NCBI GenBank assembly: GCA_021372865.1
Contig: JAJFTO010000019.1
Coordinates: 62,001 to 126,000, forward strand
DNA length: 64,000 nucleotides
Reading direction: 5' to 3'
Origin: Porphyromonadaceae bacterium
Lineage (GTDB): Bacteria > Bacteroidota > Bacteroidia > Bacteroidales > Dysgonomonadaceae
The translations under genes and the position numbers were made by a program. Numbering within the stretch: position 1 is the first letter of the stretch; each line of letters starts with the position of its first letter. Below, piece by piece: positions 24,473-32,667 of the stretch. The notes under the pieces were generated by a model, which was not told the DNA's origin, made no database searches, and saw only the letters and a list, made by a program, of their open reading frames with translations.

Positions 24473-25965
24473 TATTCAACTAATTTTTCAATTGCAGCCT
24501 TGGTCTCCGGTATGGAAGGAAGCAGATGGTGACCAAAATCAACCATCACACCCTCCTTATTGAACAGGAGATAATAGGGAATACCCTTTGCATTGAATCG
24601 TTTCATTACGTCTTGCCATTCTTTATCTGTTAAATAGAGATGGATCCCCGACAGTTCGTACTTATTGATGGTTTCTTTCCATTGCTCGTCCGTGCCGCCG
24701 ATATTCAAATAGACAAAAGTAATTGGTTGATCAGAAAAATAATCTGAAAGTTTTTTGCTGTCAGGCATCTGTCTGATGCATGGTCCGCACCATGGAGCCC
24801 AAATGTCGACATAAAGCACTTGCCCCGGATTATCATCAAGAATCCGTTTAACGATGTTGAATGAATCTTGCGGTTGTACTCCAGCAGCGAATCTCTCCAG
24901 TAGATTTCTCCCCATTACTGCATTGGAATAGATTGTTGGATTTGCTTTGTACGCTTTAATTCGGTTGTATTCCTTTTGCAATGCAGCACGCAGGAAAGGA
25001 TGCGTGATCAGTCGGTTCAATTGCGCTTCGTTCTCTTCTATTTCCTGCGTATTGTTTGCCTTGGTACTGAACCCAAGATGCGTAGCAATTGCAAATTGGG
25101 AGAAGAAAGGATTATCGGGAACCTCTTGAAATAGCTGCAATGTCTCCGTTGTTGAGAGGGCTACCTTGCTCTCTTTGGGTACAGGATCTGCGCCTATTCT
25201 CTTCCTTAGGATGTATCGTGCCATGACATCAAAATAACTGCTCAAAATCATCGTTTCATCGATTGTCTTTTCAACTTCCGGAAGGAACGCATAATAGGTC
25301 TCCCTTTCTGTAAACTCCTCTTTCGTTCGCAAGAAATGCTGAAAAGGGAAGAAAAGTAATGCATGATAATAATCGAGTCTGATTTGTTTCTCAGCCCAAC
25401 GATTAAACAATTCCGACGTGTTGAATTCTTTCTGGAAGAGGCTCAGTTTTTCAGCGGTCTCTTCCAACTGTTTATCGCATGCCTCTTTGTACTCCAAATA
25501 GGGGAGATCATAAGGAAAGTTAAAACGTCCGAGGTATCTTTTTCTGAATTGTGCAATTTGTCGGTTTAACTCAGCTGCCGAGCCCGAAAACTGAGAATTG
25601 GTAATATCGGAAAAATCATGCTCGATGTAAAGCGTATCACCCGGCGCAATCATCAGTCCAACTTCTATGGGAGTAAGAGAAAGTTCGCGCGGTACCATGG
25701 GATAAATTGTAAGACTAAACTCTCCAGAAGAATCTATGGGCGACACGTACACTTCCCCCGCTACAGAAAAGTCGGGCAAAGTAAGCGTCACCTCCTTTAT
25801 ATGCGGATAAACCTGCAGGTTCCTGATTTTACCGTGTACAATGGCTGCTTCACCCCTGTCCGGTTCCTGCTGCGCAGAAAAGGGAGGATACTTCATTGAT
25901 TTTTCCTGATTACAGGCTATTTCTACAATAAGCATGAACGAAATAAGAAAATGTCTGCTCTTCAT
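24472..25965 (-). CDS. TlpA-like thioredoxin-domain envelope protein
   Basis: A 497-residue protein with an N-terminal lipoprotein-like signal (IVEIACNQEK, Cys at residue 18, lipobox not canonical). A beta-rich N-terminal domain (residues about 40-130) and a helical middle section precede the C-terminal thioredoxin domain with the redox motif WAPWCGPCIRQM near residue 394 and a cis-Pro loop GIPYYLLF. Such proteins reduce or shuffle disulfides in the periplasm. It is coupled to a small membrane protein downstream. Length and layout fit the large TlpA/DUF4369-type proteins of Bacteroidetes. Confidence 0.85.
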   Translation of the reverse strand: MKSRHFLISFMLIVEIACNQEKSMKYPPFSAQQEPDRGEAAIVHGKIRNLQVYPHIKEVTLTLPDFSVAGEVYVSPIDSSGEFSLTIYPMVPRELSLTPIEVGLMIAPGDTLYIEHDFSDITNSQFSGSAAELNRQIAQFRKRYLGRFNFPYDLPYLEYKEACDKQLEETAEKLSLFQKEFNTSELFNRWAEKQIRLDYYHALLFFPFQHFLRTKEEFTERETYYAFLPEVEKTIDETMILSSYFDVMARYILRKRIGADPVPKESKVALSTTETLQLFQEVPDNPFFSQFAIATHLGFSTKANNTQEIEENEAQLNRLITHPFLRAALQKEYNRIKAYKANPTIYSNAVMGRNLLERFAAGVQPQDSFNIVKRILDDNPGQVLYVDIWAPWCGPCIRQMPDSKKLSDYFSDQPITFVYLNIGGTDEQWKETINKYELSGIHLYLTDKEWQDVMKRFNAKGIPYYLLFNKEGVMVDFGHHLLPSIPETKAAIEKLVE

Positions 25966-26023
25966 ACGATTTTTCTTTATTCTTCAGTATGGTGAATGGA
26001 ATTTGTTCTATCGACTACGAATT

Positions 26024-26272
26024 TTACACTTCCGACTTGAACACTTTTGCTGGATTAATCCTTGTTGCTTTTCTCACCTGCCACGTGAGAGTCAGCAGCG
26101 ATACCCCAGCCACAACAATCCCGGATAACGCGAACAGCCACCAAGAGATCATTGCTTTATAAGCAAAAGTTTCCAGATATTTGTGAATGGCAAAGTAGGA
26201 TAGGGGAACGGATATTAAAAACGAAGCCAAAAGAAGTAACATATATTTCTTTGATATTCCGGTGATATGCAC
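26024..26272 (-). pseudogene. C-terminal stub of an FtsX/MacB-type ABC permease
   Basis: About 86 codons (a GTG at 26272 is only the nearest possible start) encode the last two membrane helices of an antimicrobial-peptide type permease: LISVPLSYFAIHKYLETFAY, then a helix and WQVRKATRINPAKVFKSE, the conserved end of FtsX-like permeases (R..NP...L..E). Full-length members have about 400-800 residues. The frame is closed upstream by TAG, and the remaining 300 or more codons are absent. This is a broken remnant next to other decayed genes. Confidence 0.8.
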
Positions 26273-26315
26273 CCACTTGTTAAACTATCATTTTGACAAA
26301 GTTATCTTTTTTTTC

Positions 26316-26642
26316 TTAAACTCTCTCCTGACTTATGGAAAGTTTTCCATAAAAAAGGAGACTCATACCGGTTGAAAGAAACAGAAAAAATGATGAATGG
26401 AAAATGAAGATAACAGTCAGAATAAGAACGTCCGGGTAATATGGCAACAGAACAAGCTCGTTTACACGTTGTTTCATTGAAAACTCATGAAACTCCTCTT
26501 CGCTCATCTTCTTGTACCTGGAAACTGCGATCAATACCCAACTTTTTGCAATTTTACTATCCGAATTGCCCAGAATAGTGGAAAGTTCTTTAACTTCGTA
26601 CCACATACGTACCTTTCTAAGGTCATGTATCTGAGTCTTCAT
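26316..26642 (-). CDS. Hypothetical protein with C-terminal membrane hairpin
   Basis: A 108-residue protein: a charged helical N-terminal half (residues 1-65) and two membrane helices (about 66-100). I recognise no family. It starts about 250 bases from the toxin-antitoxin promoter, reads away from it and is followed by the permease stub. It could be a real small gene or a fragment of a larger lost one; no Shine-Dalgarno or promoter settles this. Confidence 0.45.
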   Translation of the reverse strand: MKTQIHDLRKVRMWYEVKELSTILGNSDSKIAKSWVLIAVSRYKKMSEEEFHEFSMKQRVNELVLLPYYPDVLILTVIFIFHSSFFLFLSTGMSLLFYGKLSISQERV

Positions 26643-26855
26643 AGTGTTTGTATTTTCGTGAATTACAAATATATGAAGACTCTTCTTTAACCCTTTTTAT
26701 GTACATTGCATATTGTCAATTTCTGTACAATTAACCTTGCCGAAAATTGGACATGCGAAGTTGTTCACTTATATATCAAGTTATTAGCTAAATACAGAAT
26801 GTTGATGTTTTTCCAATATTAAAGCTATATTTGGTTTGGAAAGCTTTATAATTTA

Positions 26856-26863
26856 TATATTTG
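26856..26863 (+). promoter_or_regulatory. Promoter -7 box of the toxin-antitoxin pair
   Basis: TATATTTG matches TAnnTTTG exactly; TTTG boxes at 26830-26833 and 26835-26838 can serve as -33. The start site would fall inside the inverted repeat at 26862-26879. Confidence 0.65.
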
Positions 26864-26879
26864 TACAATAAAATGTACA
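26862..26879. promoter_or_regulatory. TGTACA...TGTACA operator of the toxin-antitoxin operon
   Basis: TGTACAATAAAATGTACA has two copies of the self-complementary hexamer TGTACA separated by six AT bases, overlapping the end of the -7 box. It is a likely binding site for the Phd-type antitoxin, which usually represses its own operon together with the toxin. Confidence 0.6.
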
Positions 26880-26894
26880 TCAAAAAAATAAAGT

Positions 26895-27116
26895 ATGAAA
26901 GTTATTAGTTCGGCGGAATTACGCAACAATATGAAGAAATATTTGGATACGGCAAGAACTGAAACTGTAGTTATTCAACGGGGAAGAGCAGAAACGTTTG
27001 TTTTGACAAAACAGGATAATCTACCCGAGGATTTAAACAGAGCAATTTCAATGGATGATGCAATACTCAGAGTAGAAGAAGGGATGAGAAAAATAATCAA
27101 GAGTAAAAAAATATGA
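26895..27116 (+). CDS. Phd/YefM-family antitoxin
   Basis: A 73-residue protein. The N-terminal half has the Phd/YefM DNA-binding fold (VISSAELRNNMKKYLDTART followed by VVIQRGRAETFVLTKQ); the C-terminal third is a charged helix that would wrap the toxin. Its end overlaps the toxin start by 4 bases (ATGA). The pair is markedly more AT-rich than its surroundings, which suggests acquisition. Antitoxin and operator role follow from the family. Confidence 0.88.
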   Translation: MKVISSAELRNNMKKYLDTARTETVVIQRGRAETFVLTKQDNLPEDLNRAISMDDAILRVEEGMRKIIKSKKI

Positions 27117-27454
27117 ACAGTTCTATTAAAGTAGTTATACTTCCTGAAGTAGTAGACTACTTTTTGGAACTTGCTTCAATACTTTATGATAAAGGGTATT
27201 TTGGTTTTGAAGAAAATGCAATAAAATATTCAAGAGATTTATTTAAAGATATAAGAGACAACTTGCCTAAAATGCATAAAAAAATTGCTCCAAAATACTT
27301 TGAAAAATACGGAAAAGGTATGCATTATGCAATATATAAAAGAAACGAGAATACTTCATGGTGTGTTTTTTTTAGTATATACCATGTGAATAACGAAACG
27401 ACTTATCTTGTTAGATATGTTAATAACAATCATATGATTGCAAAATATCTGTAG
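27113..27454 (+). CDS. RelE/ParE-superfamily toxin
   Basis: A 113-residue partner of the antitoxin. The core pattern VVDYFLELASILYDKGYFGFE, then KYGKGMHYAIYKRNENTSWCVFFSIY and the C-terminal YLVRYVNNNHMIAKYL, matches the ParE-like branch (last strand RYxxNNHxxAxyL). RelE-type toxins cleave mRNA at the ribosome and ParE-type toxins poison gyrase; the sequence does not decide which. It ends 13 bases before the broken response-regulator gene, so the cassette is wedged against that gene. Confidence 0.8.
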   Translation: MNSSIKVVILPEVVDYFLELASILYDKGYFGFEENAIKYSRDLFKDIRDNLPKMHKKIAPKYFEKYGKGMHYAIYKRNENTSWCVFFSIYHVNNETTYLVRYVNNNHMIAKYL

Positions 27455-27467
27455 GTAACCTTTTAAA

Positions 27468-28825
27468 ATGCAAAAGCAAGGTAAAATATTAATTGTTGAT
27501 GATAACGAAGATATTCTTTTCGCGCTGAATCTGTTGTTGCAACCGTATGTAGAGAAAATCAAGGTAACCACCAAGCCAGAACGGATTGAACATTTTATGC
27601 AGAGTTTTGAGCCTGATGTGATCTTGCTGGATATGAACTCAATAAGGACGCGAACAGCGGTCAGGAGGGGTTTCAATGGCTGAAAATGATAAAAAAAGCA
27701 GATCCGGATATGGTGGTGATCTTTGTCACAGCTTATGCGGATATGGAGAAGGCGGTGCGTGCAATAAAAGAGGGAGCGACCGACTTTATCCCGAAACCGT
27801 GGGAGCGGGAGAAACTGCTGGCCACGGTGGCTTCGGCAGTGGAGCTGCGAAAGAGCCGCCACGAGGTTACGCAACTCAGACAACAGGTTGCCGCCCTGGA
27901 GAGCAATTGTGCCTACCCGGAAATAATTGGCGAGAGCGATGTCATTCGGTCACTCTTGGAAACGGTAGAGAAGCTGAAGGATACCGACGCGAACATCCTT
28001 ATTCTGGGAGAGAACGGAACGGGGAAGGATCTTTTTGCAAACCTGCTATACCGGACTTCTCCACGGGCAGAGAAGCCATTCGTGCAAATCGACCTGGGTA
28101 CTATTCCGGAACAATTGTTCGAAAGTGAACTGTTCGGACATCAGAAAGGAGCTTTTACCGACGCCAAACATGAGAAGCCGGGTAGATTCGAGATCGCTAG
28201 CGGAGGCACGCTCTTTCTGGATGAGATCGGAAACCTGACACCTCCTATGCAGGCAAAACTGTTGAGTGCGATCGAAAAGCAGCAGATTAACAGGCTGGGA
28301 TCCACGCAACCTGTATCGATTAACGTGCGACTTATTTGTGCGACGAATGCCGATATCCATAAAATGGTGACCGACGGAGATTTTCGTCAGGATTTGCTTT
28401 ATCGGATAAATACCATTGAACTGCATATTCCTCCGCTCAGAGAGAGGGGAGAAGATATAGAACTTCTCGCAAACTTTTTCCATGATCGATACAAAAAGAA
28501 ATATAAGAAGGATAGCCGAAATATTTCGGTCGCAGCCATGCGCAAGCTGAGAGAATATCCCTGGCCGGGAAACGTGCGGGAGCTGCAGCATGCCATGGAG
28601 AGGACAGTGATCCTCTCTTCGGGATTCACGCTTACTCCGGAGAATTTTGTACTAAAACCGACTGCGAAGAAACAGAAAGAATTGAATCTGAACCTGGAGC
28701 AGCTTGAAATGAATACTATTGAGCATGCACTGCTTCAAGCGGAAGGTAATATGAATCGGGCAGCGGAACTGCTCGGCGTATCCCGTTTTACACTGTACCG
28801 GAAGATTGAAAAGTATGGATTATAA
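27468..28825 (+). pseudogene. Sigma-54-dependent NtrC-family response regulator, frameshifted
   Basis: This would be about 452 residues: receiver domain (IDDN-type acidic pocket in VDDNEDILFAL, phospho-Asp in VILLDMN), AAA+ domain (Walker A GENGTGKD, GAFTDA loop, Walker B GTLFLDEIGNL) and a Fis-type DNA-binding C-terminus (AAELLGVSRFTLYRKIEKYGL). After LLDMN the frame breaks near 27638. Restoring one T in AAC-TC-AAT gives MNFNKDANSGQEGFQWLK, which continues perfectly into the second frame. The break lies just after the phosphorylation site, so no complete protein can be made unless it is a sequencing error. The downstream frame (27686-28825) could still yield a receiver-less activator. Overlap with the kinase start shows the pair was one operon. 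Confidence 0.9.
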
Positions 28826-29335
28826 ATGAAAATCAGGTCTAAACATAGTTACTTTCTGAAAATAACCGCCCTCGTGCTGTTATCGCTGACCGGAGCCTGG
28901 TTGTGCGTAAAAGGGTTCTATTTTTCTGCAGCGTTGATGCTGGCAGGGGTGGTTACTTTTGCCATTTCTATCCATGGCGACAGAAAGAAACTGATTGAAA
29001 GGATGGAGCGCATGATTGGCGGGATTCGCCATGCCGACTTTTCGACCCATTTCAGAGTGAATCACTCCAACGATGAACTGGACAGGCTGATGAGAGAGAT
29101 GAACGAGGCTCTGGACATGTTCAGAAGTCGTACCTACGACTCCATGATGGAGGAGGCAGAGACAAAAGCCAGGCAAAAGCTGATCAGCGTACTCACGCAC
29201 GAGATCATGAACAGCATCGCATCCATAATCTCCCTTTCGGAGACATTGGCAGAAAGAGAGATTGACGGAAAGAATGATTCTGAGGAGTACCGGGTGATGA
29301 AGCAGGCAATGGAGACCATCCACTTTGCCGGGTGA
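28826..29335 (+). pseudogene. Sensor histidine kinase truncated after the H-box
   Basis: The 169 codons cover two membrane helices (residues about 10-50), a HAMP-like linker (RHADFSTHFRVNHSNDELDRL) and the start of the dimerisation domain with the phospho-His in LISVLTHEIMNSIASI. The frame stops at METIHFAG, where relatives continue for another 200-250 residues with the rest of the dimerisation helix and the ATP-binding domain. Only 40 bases separate the stop from the terminator of the tRNA-Val gene. The 3' half of the kinase is gone, so no phosphorylation is possible. Confidence 0.88.
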
Positions 29336-29375
29336 AATGAAAATTATTTGTTCGACTATAGTTTGACCAAAACAA

Positions 29376-29408
29376 AAAACGGTCTCAAGAAATCTCCTGA
29401 AACCGTTT
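29376..29408 (-). terminator. Terminator of the tRNA-Val gene
   Basis: On the minus strand AACGGTTTCAGGA pairs with TCTTGAGACCGTT around a four-base loop, followed by a T run (TTTTTTGTTTT). It lies 13 bases after the tRNA 3' end and is a typical intrinsic terminator. Confidence 0.85.
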
Positions 29409-29420
29409 GTGGAATTGGGT

Positions 29421-29494
29421 GGGCGTTGACGGATTCGAACCGCCGACATCCTGCTTGTAGGGCAGGCGCTCTGAACCAGCTGAGCTAAACGCCC
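29421..29494 (-). tRNA. tRNA-Val (anticodon UAC) with C at position 33
   Basis: A 74-nucleotide cloverleaf: acceptor GGGCGTT/AACGCCC (7 pairs), D-stem GCTC/GAGC with AGCTGGTTCA loop, anticodon stem CCTGC/GCAGG with loop CCTACAA, a 5-base variable loop, and T-stem GGCGG/CCGTC with TTCGAAT. The loop gives anticodon UAC (valine). Position 33, just before the anticodon, is C instead of the near-universal U. CCA is not encoded. Stems are fully paired, so the gene looks functional apart from that base. Confidence 0.93.
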
Positions 29495-29819
29495 TTTTTT
29501 CAAATTTCCGAATACTGTGTCATCCTCTCGTTTGATTCACTTTCCGGGCTCCTTTTCAGTGTTCCCTTCCGCGCCTGGAGGTTGCTTTCTGAAAAAGTGA
29601 TGCAAAGATAGACTCTTTTTGTTTTCCCGCAAAATATTTCGCAAATAATTTTATAAAAATTTTTCCGACTCTATAATTATCACTATTTTTGTATCGTGAA
29701 AACAGGGGAGTTACATTCTTTTTTGAGGAGACACAGCTACAATGAAAAAAAGTGAATGAGCAGAAAAGTGATTTCCCGCCATTCAGAAATCGATTTAAAA
29801 ACCGCTTGCGCGACAAAAA
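29495..29819. promoter_or_regulatory. Intergenic region between tRNA-Val and purB
   Basis: This 325-base region has no convincing gene; an 86-codon minus-strand frame across it has low-complexity composition and no family match. It must hold the tRNA promoter (minus strand, just right of 29494) and holds a clear -7 box for purB at 29684-29691. Confidence 0.6.
29684..29691 (+). promoter_or_regulatory. Promoter -7 box of purB
   Basis: TATTTTTG matches TAnnTTTG exactly, about 130 bases before the purB ATG. Confidence 0.5.
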
Positions 29820-31163
29820 ATGAACTTGAACAAACTGACAGCCATCTCGCCCATCGACGGACGGTACAGGGATAAAACCGACGAACTTGCCGCTTTCTTT
29901 TCGGAATATGCATTGATAAAATACCGGGTGAGAGTAGAGGTTGAATACTTCATTGCACTCTGTGAAGCAGGCATACCTTCATTGGAGAGGGTTGACAGGC
30001 AACTGTTTGCAAAGTTAAGGGGATTATACGAAAACTTTACCGAAGAAAATGCCCTGAAAATAAAGGATATCGAAAAGATCACCAATCATGATGTGAAAGC
30101 CGTTGAATATTTTCTGAAGGAAAAATTCGATCTGCTTCAACTCTCCGATCACAAAGAGTTCATCCATTTTGGGCTTACCTCACAGGATATCAACAATACG
30201 GCCATCCCGATGATGTGGCAGGAAGCACTGCAAACAGTCTATATACCGGAACTCGGAAACCTCATTGCACAAATTGATGCCTATGCCGAAGCGTGGAAGG
30301 ACATCCCCATGCTAGCACGTACCCACGGACAACCGGCATCACCTACCAGGCTGGGAAAAGAAATAAAAGTGTTCGCCTACAGGCTTACCAATCAGCTGGA
30401 AGTGCTACAACACATTCCGGCAAAAGCAAAGTTCGGCGGAGCCACAGGTAATTTTAACGCACACAGGGTAGCGTATCCGGCCATGGACTGGAAGAAGTTC
30501 GCCGAAGAATTTCTGTGCAATAAACTCAATCTGCGACGGGAGGAATACACCACGCAGATTTCGAACTACGATGCACTGGCAGCCTCATTCGATGCCCTGA
30601 AAAGAATCAATACGATCCTCATCGATTTCTGCCGCGATATGTGGCAGTACATCTCGATGGAATATTTCAAACAGAAAATCAAGGAGGGCGAAGTGGGTTC
30701 ATCGGCCATGCCACATAAGGTGAATCCCATCGATTTTGAGAATGCGGAGGGCAATCTTGGTATTGCCAACGCATTATTGGAGCACCTGTCAGCCAAGCTA
30801 CCTATTTCACGGTTGCAGCGGGACCTTACCGACTCCACTGTAATCCGTAACATTGGCATTCCCCTCGCACACGGAATAATTGCACTGAAAAGCACAACAA
30901 AAGGACTGAGTAAATTGTTATTATACAGTGATGCAATAGAAAAAGATTTGGAGAATAACTGGGCAGTGGTTGCCGAAGGTATTCAAACCATATTGAGAAG
31001 AGAAGGATATCCGAAACCGTATGAAGCGCTAAAAGGTCTAACCCGTACAAACAAGCATATTACGAAAGAACTCATTTCAGAATTTATTGACGGACTGGCA
31101 GTAGACGAGCAGATAAAACAGGAATTAAAAGCAATTACACCTCAAAGTTACACAGGTATTTAA
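29820..31163 (+). CDS. purB: Adenylosuccinate lyase
   Basis: A 447-residue enzyme that splits fumarate from SAICAR and from adenylosuccinate in purine synthesis. It starts with the typical LTAISPIDGRYRDKTDELA. It contains LTSQDINNTAIPMMW, TRTHGQPASPTRLGKE and the fumarase/ASL superfamily signature GSSAMPHKVNPIDFENAEGN with the catalytic Ser in the flexible loop. Length and motifs match the E. coli-type PurB. It is followed by a pseudouridine synthase gene in the same direction. Confidence 0.97.
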   Translation: MNLNKLTAISPIDGRYRDKTDELAAFFSEYALIKYRVRVEVEYFIALCEAGIPSLERVDRQLFAKLRGLYENFTEENALKIKDIEKITNHDVKAVEYFLKEKFDLLQLSDHKEFIHFGLTSQDINNTAIPMMWQEALQTVYIPELGNLIAQIDAYAEAWKDIPMLARTHGQPASPTRLGKEIKVFAYRLTNQLEVLQHIPAKAKFGGATGNFNAHRVAYPAMDWKKFAEEFLCNKLNLRREEYTTQISNYDALAASFDALKRINTILIDFCRDMWQYISMEYFKQKIKEGEVGSSAMPHKVNPIDFENAEGNLGIANALLEHLSAKLPISRLQRDLTDSTVIRNIGIPLAHGIIALKSTTKGLSKLLLYSDAIEKDLENNWAVVAEGIQTILRREGYPKPYEALKGLTRTNKHITKELISEFIDGLAVDEQIKQELKAITPQSYTGI

Positions 31164-31299
31164 GCAAAAAGGAAAATTAAATTTATGGGGAATCTGGTTG
31201 AGTTATTTTACTGATATTGGATAACTGGCCAGTGTTTTAGGGAAACAAAGAAAACAATAAACCGTGAGGTTTTATCATTCAAACAAAAAGGAAAACGAC

Positions 31300-32514
31300 A
31301 TGACAACAAACAACGAAGAATCGCGCCCGAGAAGAAGTTTTAGCAGTGCGAACAATGAGAGACACATTTCACCCAACAGAAATCAGGGCTATGATTCACC
31401 CAACCGAAACCAGAATTATGATTCGCGCAACAGAAATCAAGACTACGATTCGCGCAACCGGAACCAGAGTTATGATTCATCCAACCGGAACCAGGGCTAT
31501 GAGCGGAGACCGCGTCAGGATGGATATCGCTCACCGGAGCGGTCCTATAATCAGAACTGGGGTGAGTCACAACAAAGAAATGCCTATGGCGAGGGTGAAG
31601 GAGCTCCCCGGAAACGTCGCCCGAGGGTAGGGGAACGCGTTCAATCACCGCAACGGGGACCTGGAGGAAATTACGGCAACCGCAGCTGGGGTGATCAATC
31701 ACAAAACAGGAATAGCCAACCAGCCGCAGGCCCCAAAAAGCTGAAGAAGAAAAAACCATTCAAGCAGATAAAGTATAAGGAAAATGCCGATCCCAATGCA
31801 CCGATCCGGCTCAACAAGTATCTGGCCAATGCAGGCGTTTGTTCACGCCGTGAAGCGGATGAGTTTATACAGGCAGGAGTGGTAAAAGTGAATGGAGAAG
31901 TTGTAACCGAACTTGGGACCAAAATTACCCGCGCTGATGCAGTGATGTTCCACAATCAGCCGGTGACACTGGAAAGCAAGGTGTATGTCCTGCTGAACAA
32001 GCCGAAAGGATTTGTGACCACCACCGATGATCCGGAAAACCGCAAGACGGTGATGGAACTGGTAAAAAGTGCCTGCTCTGAACGGATATATCCTGTGGGA
32101 CGCCTCGACAGAGCTACGACCGGTGTGCTTCTGCTTACCAACGACGGTGATCTGGCATCAAAATTAACACATCCAAAATACGAAAAAAGGAAGATTTATC
32201 AGGTGTGGCTCGACAAACCCGTGGCCATGGAGCATATGCAGGCGATGGCCGACGGGATTGAACTGGAAGACGGGGAGATTCATGCCGATGCCATCAGCTA
32301 CGTCACAGAAGAAGATCTGACACAGGTGGGCATTGAAATACACTCCGGCAAGAACCGTGTGGTACGTCGCATGTTCGAGAAACTGGGTTACCGGGTATTG
32401 AAACTGGACAGGGTCTATTTTGCCGGACTGACCAAGAAAAAACTCTCCCGTGGAAAATGGCGTTACCTCTCAGAACAGGAGGTAAACATGCTCCGCATGG
32501 GGGCGTTTGATTAA
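31300..32514 (+). CDS. RsuA/RluB-family rRNA pseudouridine synthase with repetitive N-terminal tail
   Basis: A 404-residue protein from the ATG at 31300. The first about 155 residues are low-complexity, rich in Arg, Asn, Gln and Tyr, and include five 9-residue repeats (xNRNQxYDS). Then come an S4 RNA-binding domain (IRLNKYLANAGVCSRREADE) and the catalytic domain with GRLDRATTGVLLLTNDGDL (catalytic Asp) and a C-terminal KNRVVRRMFEKLGY. It converts a uridine of 23S or 16S rRNA to pseudouridine. The basic disordered extension is common in Bacteroidetes RluB-like proteins and probably aids RNA binding. The start 12 codons earlier (GTG) is less likely. Confidence 0.92.
   Translation: MTTNNEESRPRRSFSSANNERHISPNRNQGYDSPNRNQNYDSRNRNQDYDSRNRNQSYDSSNRNQGYERRPRQDGYRSPERSYNQNWGESQQRNAYGEGEGAPRKRRPRVGERVQSPQRGPGGNYGNRSWGDQSQNRNSQPAAGPKKLKKKKPFKQIKYKENADPNAPIRLNKYLANAGVCSRREADEFIQAGVVKVNGEVVTELGTKITRADAVMFHNQPVTLESKVYVLLNKPKGFVTTTDDPENRKTVMELVKSACSERIYPVGRLDRATTGVLLLTNDGDLASKLTHPKYEKRKIYQVWLDKPVAMEHMQAMADGIELEDGEIHADAISYVTEEDLTQVGIEIHSGKNRVVRRMFEKLGYRVLKLDRVYFAGLTKKKLSRGKWRYLSEQEVNMLRMGAFD
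31372..31506 (+). repeat. Five in-frame 27-bp repeats (xNRNQxYDS)
   Basis: Five consecutive 9-codon units with consensus x-N-R-N-Q-x-Y-D-S lie inside the pseudouridine synthase gene. The units differ in codons and in the two variable residues, so they are drifting tandem duplications rather than a fresh expansion. Confidence 0.9.
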
Positions 32515-32667
32515 CGTTTCACCTAAATAAACCGGTTCGCCCTGCATTCGAAAGAGTGCAAGGCTGCCATTGACCTGCCAGTCAGTTATTGAGTTATTTT
32601 TCATTTCTTCTGAAAGAAGGGAGAACACAGATATAGCATCATTCCCGAAAGGGAAACAGCGTTGATT

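Noticed and set aside
29556..29816. 86-codon minus-strand frame between tRNA-Val and purB
   Set aside because: No homology or initiation signal, and it covers the purB promoter; low-complexity composition.
31372..31506. Possible CRISPR-like repeats
   Set aside because: The units are contiguous 27-bp in-frame coding repeats without spacers and lie inside a gene.
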